Below are positions 1-3,558 of a stretch of DNA of 8,056 nucleotides, piece by piece. The DNA lies in the NCBI GenBank assembly GCA_052139595.1, contig JBKQWK010000303.1:1-8056 (forward strand), given 5' to 3'. The notes beneath the pieces were generated by a model. That model saw only the letters and a program-made list of their open reading frames with translations. It was not told the DNA's origin and did not search any database. The stretch comes from JBKQWK01 sp052139595. GTDB taxonomy: Bacteria > Actinomycetota > Thermoleophilia > UBA2241. How positions within the stretch are numbered: position 1 is the stretch's first letter; every line of letters begins with the position of its first letter. Made by a program: the position numbers and the translations under genes.

Positions 1-76
1 AATTACTTGACGCCACCCCTGGGGAATTGTTTGACGCTAGAGGGCCTTAGCCTGGGGAATTATTTGATCGCCGACA
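1..76. mobile_element. Probable terminus of an IS21-family insertion sequence (partial)
   Basis: Three copies of one motif lie in direct orientation: AATTACTTGACGCC (1-14, left part cut by the window edge), GGGGAATTGTTTGACGC (21-37) and GGGGAATTATTTGATCGC (54-71). The last two are preceded by CCT and are 33 bp apart; the first pair is 24 bp apart. The block ends in GCCGACA at 70-76, so reading inward from base 76 it begins TGTCGGC. IS21-family elements typically start with TG and carry several copies of a roughly 20-bp sequence at each end as transposase (IstA) binding sites. The pattern therefore suggests the outer end of such an element, with istA/istB to the left of the window. No transposase is visible here, so this rests on repeat architecture and family memory only. 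Iterons or an operator array are the alternatives. Confidence 0.5.
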
Positions 77-80
77 ACGA

Positions 81-133
81 CGACAGGTCTGGCAGTCAGG
101 CGCCCTTGCCGGTAAAACAGCGCTTACCTGTCG
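81..133. repeat. Inverted repeat with a competing inner hairpin
   Basis: CGACAGGT (81-88) is perfectly complementary in inverse to ACCTGTCG (126-133). Inside, GGTAA (111-115) pairs with TTACC (124-128). The two stems share bases 126-128, so in RNA only one could form fully. The element lies just upstream of the first small-gene leader. It could be a regulatory leader structure, part of an insertion site, or chance in GC-rich DNA. Confidence 0.35.
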
Positions 134-171
134 CTCCCTGCGGCCTCATCGAGAAAGAGCCGCCGGGATGC

Positions 172-236
172 TTGACTTCTCTTTGGCGTCCGAGCGATGG
201 ATGTGTCGTCAATGCAAACGAGGCCAAGGGGCAACC
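172..236 (+). promoter_or_regulatory. Leader/promoter-like element, copy 1
   Basis: This 65-bp stretch immediately before the first small gene is about three-quarters identical to bases 777-842 before the third small gene, with three single-base gaps. Shared blocks are TTGACTTC at the 5' end, a central TGGCG, GATG(G/A)ATGTG, GCAAACG and a Shine-Dalgarno block GGCCAAGG. TTGACT (172-177) resembles a -35 box, and GATGGA (196-201), 18 bp further, could be a poor -10. Conservation in non-coding sequence at two loci shows that it is a functional or recently duplicated element. Whether it is a promoter, an operator or an RNA leader is not resolved. Confidence 0.5.
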
Positions 237-497
237 ATGCAGCTGCAACTCAACGACCTGATCAGATTCGCGAAGAAATACCAGGATCTCGGCAACGCCG
301 TCCAGGAACAGTTAGACGATATCGTCTCCTACGACTACGACGATTTGAATCCGAACGCCGTCCGTATGATCGAGGACTTCCTTACCGGGGTGCAGCAGAC
401 GATGGACATTGACGGTGAGGGCGACGACGAGAAGTCACTTGCTGCCGCTCTCTTCTCCTGCCAAGAGGTGCTCGCCGACGCCGCGAGCGCCCAATGA
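237..497 (+). CDS. Small acidic protein of unknown function (86 aa)
   Basis: I do not recognise this family. The ATG at 237 is chosen over upstream in-frame starts because AAGGGG (226-231) sits five bases before it and because the leader ends here, exactly as it does before the gene at 843. The protein is strongly acidic: 18 Asp/Glu against 5 Lys/Arg, with an acidic run DYDD near residue 34 and DGEGDDE near residue 58. It looks mostly helical, with no signal peptide and no membrane segment. The stop codon overlaps the start of the next gene (ATGA, 494-497), so the two are probably translated together. A weak resemblance to the protein at 843 (acidic, with a DxxN(A)V...M helix) suggests that they may be distant paralogues. 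Small acidic proteins include DNA mimics and anti-restriction proteins, but nothing here proves that role. Confidence 0.65.
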   Translation: MQLQLNDLIRFAKKYQDLGNAVQEQLDDIVSYDYDDLNPNAVRMIEDFLTGVQQTMDIDGEGDDEKSLAAALFSCQEVLADAASAQ

Positions 498-721
498 CGG
501 CAAGGAAAGACCACACCCGCTACCTCGTCGTCGCTCGCGACGGAGACGATCACTGGCATCCCGTCCGCCTCGGCACCCTGACGCCCCGCTCTGCTGCCTT
601 GATGCACATCGACATCCAGCGTCGCCAGGGTGTTCCTGATCGCTGCCAGATCTGGACGCAGGCGCAGTGGCTTACCTACGACTCAAAGCAAGTCGTTGAC
701 GTCTGGGCGCAAGGAGAATAA
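494..721 (+). CDS. Small protein of unknown function, coupled to the preceding gene (75 aa)
   Basis: The start codon overlaps the stop of the preceding gene (ATGA at 494-497) and no Shine-Dalgarno sequence is evident, which suggests translational coupling. The product begins MTARKDHTRYLVVARDGDD. It has four tryptophans (residues 21, 54, 59 and 71) and four histidines in 75 residues and appears mainly beta-stranded. There is no signal peptide or membrane helix. I recognise no domain. Its neighbour is acidic whereas this one is roughly balanced in charge, so a two-protein complex or a toxin-antitoxin-like pair is conceivable. No family motif supports that, and the order and sizes alone are not evidence. 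Confidence 0.55.
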   Translation: MTARKDHTRYLVVARDGDDHWHPVRLGTLTPRSAALMHIDIQRRQGVPDRCQIWTQAQWLTYDSKQVVDVWAQGE

Positions 722-745
722 CCACCAGGCGGTGTTTTACGTTGC
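722..745 (+). terminator. Weak terminator-like element after small-gene module 1
   Basis: CACC-AGGC-GGTG forms a short stem followed by TTTT, directly after the stop codon at 721. The stretch CCAGGCGGTGTTTTACGTTG matches the sequence after the third small gene (CCAGGCGGCGTTTCTCGTTG, 1098-1117) at 17 of 20 positions, so the downstream flanks of both modules are related. A four-pair stem would be weak on its own. Confidence 0.35.
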
Positions 746-776
746 GGCCGCACACGACAACCTTGCAGAAACCTCG

Positions 777-842
777 TTGACTTCACCCTGGCGGTTGAGT
801 GATGAATGTGGTCGGCAAGCAAACGCGGCCAAGGAGGCCCCC
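777..842 (+). promoter_or_regulatory. Leader/promoter-like element, copy 2
   Basis: This is the second copy of the element at 172-236. TTGACT (777-782) is a -35-like box and GATGAA (801-806) a possible -10 at 18-bp spacing. GCAAACGCGGCCAAGGAGG leads into the start at 843 and contains a strong ribosome-binding site AAGGAGG (832-838). The two copies are similar up to the start codon, and the coding sequences then diverge sharply. Confidence 0.5.
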
Positions 843-1070
843 ATGAACGCCAAGACCACCCGCGAGACCACCGTGACAGGCCAACTCATGCGCGAGGCCA
901 TCGACCAGGCAATGGCCCTCGTCGCCGAGATGCAGGAGTGCCTTGGAGACTACGACAACCAGGTCGAAGCCGGCGAGACCGTCGACACCGACAACGTCGC
1001 CTGGATGCGCGAGCGCGTCAGCGACCTCGAACACGCAGCCGAGGGTTTCCGCGCCTACACGCTCGAGTAA
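843..1070 (+). CDS. Small acidic protein of unknown function (75 aa)
   Basis: The ATG at 843 is preceded by AAGGAGG with a four-base gap to the start, which fixes it over in-frame starts further upstream. The product is acidic (16 Asp/Glu, 6 Lys/Arg) and probably all helical: an N-terminal helix around residues 13-33, a loop DYDNQVEAGETVDTDN, then a helix WMRERVSDLEHAAEGF. There is no membrane segment or signal peptide. I recognise no domain. It shares leader and terminator sequences with the module at 172-745, and its second half weakly resembles the NPNAVRMIEDFLTGVQQ part of the 237-497 protein. A duplicated and diverged gene is therefore possible. The gene stands alone and is followed by a clear hairpin terminator. 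Confidence 0.65.
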   Translation: MNAKTTRETTVTGQLMREAIDQAMALVAEMQECLGDYDNQVEAGETVDTDNVAWMRERVSDLEHAAEGFRAYTLE

Positions 1071-1089
1071 CGCACACGCCGCGCCGAGG

Positions 1090-1116
1090 CGCCGCCGCCA
1101 GGCGGCGTTTCTCGTT
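1090..1116 (+). terminator. Rho-independent terminator of the third small gene
   Basis: CGCCGCC (1090-1096), loop GCCA, then GGCGGCG (1101-1107) make a perfect seven-pair G/C stem followed by TTTCTCGTT. It lies 20 bp after the stop codon at 1070. The T tract is short and interrupted. Confidence 0.6.
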
Positions 1117-1578
1117 GTGGGTTGGTCGCGCTTGCGCTCGCTTGGCCACACGCGCCAACAGGGCGCGCCGTGTGCGCCAGTGGTAAAGTTAATAGGCAGA
1201 CGACACCACGCGGTGTCACAGTCCTGTGACGTGTACGCACCTCTGCCGCGTGTGTGTCGTCTCTCTGTGCGCAACGTGCGCGCAACGCGCACAACACGGC
1301 GTGGTTGGTCGCGAAATGAATCCGAAGGCGGGAGGAGGCAACAGGGTGGGGCACGTAAGGTCGTTTGTGACCTCGTTGCAGATGCATTTGAGATCGGACC
1401 GGTAGGCCGGTCAAATCACTAGGAAGCGAAGCCGCAGACCCTGCCGCCTCGTGAGCAGAACTTCTCCCGCAAGTGGAGATTCGGATTTGTCATTTTGAGG
1501 CTAAACGCCGTCCACGAGCGAAACGGAGCGAAAAGTCGGCAGTAACGCAACGGGTGACGTCGCCTCTACCATTGAAGC
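1117..1578. other. Non-coding region rich in inverted repeats
   Basis: No open frame here has a credible start, ribosome-binding site or protein-like composition. The stretch holds an unusual number of inverted repeats: CACACG (1147-1152) with CGTGTG (1169-1174); the long stem at 1198-1262; TGTGCGC (1266-1272) with GCGCACA (1287-1293); AGGTC (1358-1362) with GACCT (1369-1373), enclosed by GCAAC (1338-1342) and GTTGC (1375-1379); and GACCGG (1397-1402) with CCGGTC (1407-1412). Two direct copies of GAGCGAAA lie at 1516-1523 and 1526-1533, 10 bp apart. It could hold a structured RNA, a replication or transfer origin, or protein-binding sites. I recognise no known RNA family. Confidence 0.5.
1198..1262. 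repeat. Long imperfect hairpin (16-bp stem, one bulge) with inner palindromes
   Basis: AGACGACAC (1198-1206) pairs with GTGTCGTCT (1254-1262), and the adjoining CACGCGG (1207-1213) pairs with CCGCGTG (1246-1252), leaving only T1253 bulged. The 32-base loop contains TCACAG-TC-CTGTGA (1216-1229). Alternative local hairpins also exist: GACACC-ACGC-GGTGTC (1202-1217) and GTCACAG-TC-CTGTGAC (1215-1230). These compete for bases 1215-1217, and the first also competes with the long stem. Confidence 0.6.
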
Positions 1579-1893
1579 ATGGTAACCGGACCTCTCTACT
1601 GCGCTCACTGCGGCGCGCTCATCGACCCGCCCTACACGGCACGGCGCCGTTACTGCAACATCACGTGCCGCAACGGCGCCTGGCGTGCTCGCCGCTCGCC
1701 GGCCACCTGGGAGGAGGTCGCCGATGAGCCCAACGAGTTCCTGGACGCGCTCGATAGCTCGCTGGCCGGCCTCATCCCGCCGCTTACGCAGGCGCCGCTC
1801 GACGACCAGATCGTGCGCGCCATTTTAGAGACCCGCGGTCTCGTCGGTGCCTTTCGCCGCCTTGGTGTCGAGGCGCAACCGAAGCTCTCCTGA
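1579..1893 (+). CDS. Zinc-ribbon protein of unknown function (104 aa)
   Basis: The N-terminus carries a four-cysteine zinc site: C8-x2-C11 (YCAHCG) and C26-x3-C30 (RYCNITCRNGAWRAR). The RYC...CR...A.R.R pattern after the first pair is typical of small treble-clef or zinc-ribbon modules in bacterial and phage proteins. The rest is a helical tail with EEVADEPNEFLDALD near residues 45-59 and ILETRGLVGAFRRLGVEA near 82-99. A nucleic-acid-binding role is likely for such a domain but is inferred, not shown. The ATG at 1579 has no strong Shine-Dalgarno sequence. Oddly, the frame stays open after the TGA at 1891-1893 for 22 more codons ending in IHVVLDEFFGKDLE before a second TGA at 1960-1962, so the true C-terminus may have been longer. 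It stands alone between non-coding stretches. Confidence 0.6.
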   Translation: MVTGPLYCAHCGALIDPPYTARRRYCNITCRNGAWRARRSPATWEEVADEPNEFLDALDSSLAGLIPPLTQAPLDDQIVRAILETRGLVGAFRRLGVEAQPKLS

Positions 1894-1958
1894 CGATGCT
1901 CTGGCGCCGGCGCGGCCATTCACGTCGTGCTCGATGAATTCTTCGGCAAGGATCTCGA

Positions 1959-2129
1959 ATGACGAACGAGGTGACGCTAACGATCGTGCCCGCGCTCCTC
2001 AGCCGCCATGGGCGTGGAGCATGGCAGCGTGGCGCAAGCGCCAGTCGTGTGGCAGGCACCCGAAAGCGCGGCGACCAGGGGTCGTGGCCTGACGGGTTAC
2101 GCTGCAGCGGGCGCTGGTCACGTCCATGA
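1959..2129 (+). CDS. Possible short reading frame, doubtful (56 aa)
   Basis: The start ATG overlaps a TGA stop (ATGA) of the frame that continues the zinc-ribbon gene. The first 16 residues, MTNEVTLTIVPALLSR, look protein-like. The remainder is dominated by Arg, Gly, Ser and Trp, as expected of non-coding GC-rich DNA. It may be the start of a gene later damaged by a frameshift, or spurious. Confidence 0.15.
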   Translation: MTNEVTLTIVPALLSRHGRGAWQRGASASRVAGTRKRGDQGSWPDGLRCSGRWSRP

Positions 2130-2228
2130 TGTCTAGCCGGGACAACAAGGTCAGTATATTTCGCGTCCATCCTTGCCTGAGGCAACGAATCAGTTTCGAG
2201 TGTTCCTTTGGTGCGCCAATGCGCCTCT

Positions 2229-2257
2229 TTGCGTGACTAGCGACGCTCTGCTAGCAT
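2229..2257 (+). promoter_or_regulatory. Candidate sigma70-type promoter with overlapping inverted repeat
   Basis: TTGCGT (2229-2234) and TAGCAT (2252-2257) are separated by 17 bp, good matches to -35 and -10 boxes. They lie about 50 bp before the start of the SpeD-like gene. CTAGC (2237-2241) and GCTAG (2250-2254) form an inverted repeat with an 8-bp gap that lies inside the spacer and overlaps the -10 box, where a dimeric repressor could bind. This is inferred from position and consensus only. Confidence 0.4.
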
Positions 2258-2307
2258 CGTAGAACTGATTCTCAGTCTGACATCCCGTTACTTCAGGAGC
2301 GAGTAGC

Positions 2308-2706
2308 ATGTCGTTATTGACGAGCGCCTCTTCGCAGCTTGCAGACTCAGCTTCTGCGCCGGCGATGACCGACCTTGCCCCGATGATTGTGCGCCAACGT
2401 CTGGTTATCGAGGGCATTCCGCCGGCGCCGGTCGGCGACGCCGCCATTCGCACCTACCTCGAACAGCTTGCCGATGTCTGCGAGATGACCATGCTCCTGG
2501 CCCCGGTCACCCATCGCTCGGAGCGCTATGGTTGGGCTGGCTGGGCGCACTGGGAAACCTCCGGTGCCCATTTCTACGCCTGGGAGACACCACTGCTGTT
2601 TCTGTCGGTCGACATCTACGCCTGTAAGGCGTTTAACGCTCAGCGGGCAGTCCAGTTTACGAACGACTTCTTCGCCTGCAGCGCGATCGTCGCAAAGGAG
2701 TTTTGA
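2308..2706 (+). CDS. S-adenosylmethionine decarboxylase-like (SpeD-like) protein, diverged
   Basis: The central region, residues 83-109 (ETSGAHFYAWE then SVDIYACKAF), follows the bacterial AdoMet decarboxylase pattern ESHISIHTWPE...AAVDIFTC. RLVIEG (31-36) matches the family's N-terminal strand, often HLLID. In true SpeD the chain self-cleaves at Glu-Ser to make a pyruvoyl cofactor. Here Ser85 aligns with that serine and Cys106 with the catalytic cysteine (spacing 21, against 20 in the usual enzyme). However, the residue before the serine is Thr, the one after it is Gly instead of His, and the processing histidine position is Tyr90, with His88 nearby. It may therefore be inactive, differently processed, or act on another substrate: family members that decarboxylate ornithine or arginine are known. 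The 132-aa length fits the short prokaryotic form. AGGAG (2295-2299) precedes the ATG by 8 bases. It is the first gene of an operon with the acyltransferase three bases downstream. Confidence 0.6.
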   Translation: MSLLTSASSQLADSASAPAMTDLAPMIVRQRLVIEGIPPAPVGDAAIRTYLEQLADVCEMTMLLAPVTHRSERYGWAGWAHWETSGAHFYAWETPLLFLSVDIYACKAFNAQRAVQFTNDFFACSAIVAKEF

Positions 2707-2709
2707 GGC

Positions 2710-3558
2710 GTGCTGGCGAGACTGGGCGAGCTTGATGAGGCTGGCTTGCGCCGTCTAGCACAGGAGGTCGTTGATCCGGCTGCCAACGAACCGTTTGGTG
2801 CCTACCTGTTTACCAGCGAGCAGGCTGGCGCGCGCCTCGCGCGGGCGCTCGAACAGCGTGTTTTTTTGGAATCGTTTGGCAACACAGCCGCTCTCCTGGC
2901 GGCCGAGTACGGTGACTATGAAGCCCACAGTGTCTTTCTCTGCCTGATCGACCAGCACCGCAAACTCCCGGTCGGGATGATGCGCATCTTGTTGCCGTCG
3001 ACAGCGGGATTCAAGAGCCTGAACGATATCGAGCCGGTCTGGGGCGAACCGGCCGCGACGCTCATTGCCCGCACCGGCCTGGCATTTGATCCACTCGCCA
3101 CCTGGGATATTGCTACCTTGGCCGTAGCTGCCGACTATCGCGGCAAAGCAACGGCCGGGTTGGTGAGCATGGGGCTCTATCAGACGCTCAGCCTGGCGGC
3201 AAAGCGCTGCAGCATCGACTGGTTTGTCGCTATTCTCGATCTGCCTGTCTTTCGTCTGCTGCGCTGGCAGCTGCACCTCATCTTTGCCGGCTACAGCGGC
3301 GCTGCGCCGCGGCCCTATCTCGGCTCTGTCGCCAGTATGCCGGCCTGGTGTGAGGTGGCCGAGGCCGACAAGCGCCTGGCGGCAACCGATCCCGATCTGC
3401 ACGCGATTCTCGTTGCCGGTACAGGTCTGGAGGCGGCCCTCAGGCCAGTTGCCGTCGGTTCGTTGGACCGCCTTGCCGCACGACAACGTCAGGCTGTCGA
3501 TCGTCTGCGTGTGCTTACGCAGAAACGAGTCGTAGCCGCTGCTCGGCGAGCAGGCTGA
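2710..3558 (+). CDS. GNAT/LuxI-fold acyltransferase-like protein (282 aa)
   Basis: The core resembles the N-acyltransferase fold shared by acyl-homoserine-lactone synthases (LuxI) and N-acyl amino acid synthases. The strand pair FLCLIDQHRKLPVGMMRILLP (residues 76-96) matches the LuxI segment ending G..RLLP, with Arg92 in the conserved position. TWDIATLAVAADYRGKATAG (131-150) matches W-E-(I/L)-S-R-x-x-V followed by an acyl-CoA/ACP-binding turn (R/Q-x-x-G). The LuxI Glu and Arg of that motif appear here as Asp133 and Thr136, so classical AHL synthesis should not be assumed. About 40 N-terminal residues and 60 C-terminal residues are helical extensions. The start is GTG at 2710, with AAGGAG (2695-2700) nine bases upstream, inside the end of the SpeD-like gene. 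Tight coupling suggests a shared pathway, perhaps acylation of an amine. The 3' end overlaps the convergent GGDEF-EAL gene by 44 bp. Confidence 0.6.
   Translation: MLARLGELDEAGLRRLAQEVVDPAANEPFGAYLFTSEQAGARLARALEQRVFLESFGNTAALLAAEYGDYEAHSVFLCLIDQHRKLPVGMMRILLPSTAGFKSLNDIEPVWGEPAATLIARTGLAFDPLATWDIATLAVAADYRGKATAGLVSMGLYQTLSLAAKRCSIDWFVAILDLPVFRLLRWQLHLIFAGYSGAAPRPYLGSVASMPAWCEVAEADKRLAATDPDLHAILVAGTGLEAALRPVAVGSLDRLAARQRQAVDRLRVLTQKRVVAAARRAG

Larger units (their letters stand above)
1894..2307. other. Region without a confident gene
   Basis: The first 69 bases extend the zinc-ribbon frame past its stop and encode protein-like sequence ending LDEFFGKDLE. ATGA at 1959-1962 links this to a 56-codon frame (1959-2129) starting MTNEVTLTIVPALLSRHG, which then becomes Arg/Gly/Ser-rich and unconvincing. 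This could be a decayed gene tail. Further on, TTGCC-TGA-GGCAA (2173-2185) is a small hairpin, and a promoter candidate lies at 2229-2257. Nothing else is recognised. Confidence 0.4.

Noticed and set aside
1..72. CRISPR array
   Set aside because: The repeats are short and imperfect with uneven spacing (24 and 33 bp), and the intervals between them are too short to be spacers. An insertion-sequence end fits better.
494..721. Toxin-antitoxin pair with the 237-497 gene
   Set aside because: Overlap and size fit, but neither product shows motifs of any known toxin or antitoxin family.
1338..1420. tRNA or tmRNA gene
   Set aside because: Stems are present, but there is no cloverleaf, no GGTTCGAATC-type T loop and no CCA end.
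783..1422. Several overlapping open frames on both strands
   Set aside because: Their products are Arg/Ala/Pro-rich and lack starts with ribosome-binding sites; the 843-1070 gene explains the coding signal here.
2755..3486. A 243-codon minus-strand open frame
   Set aside because: It is antisense to the acyltransferase gene, has no ribosome-binding site and shows no recognisable motif.
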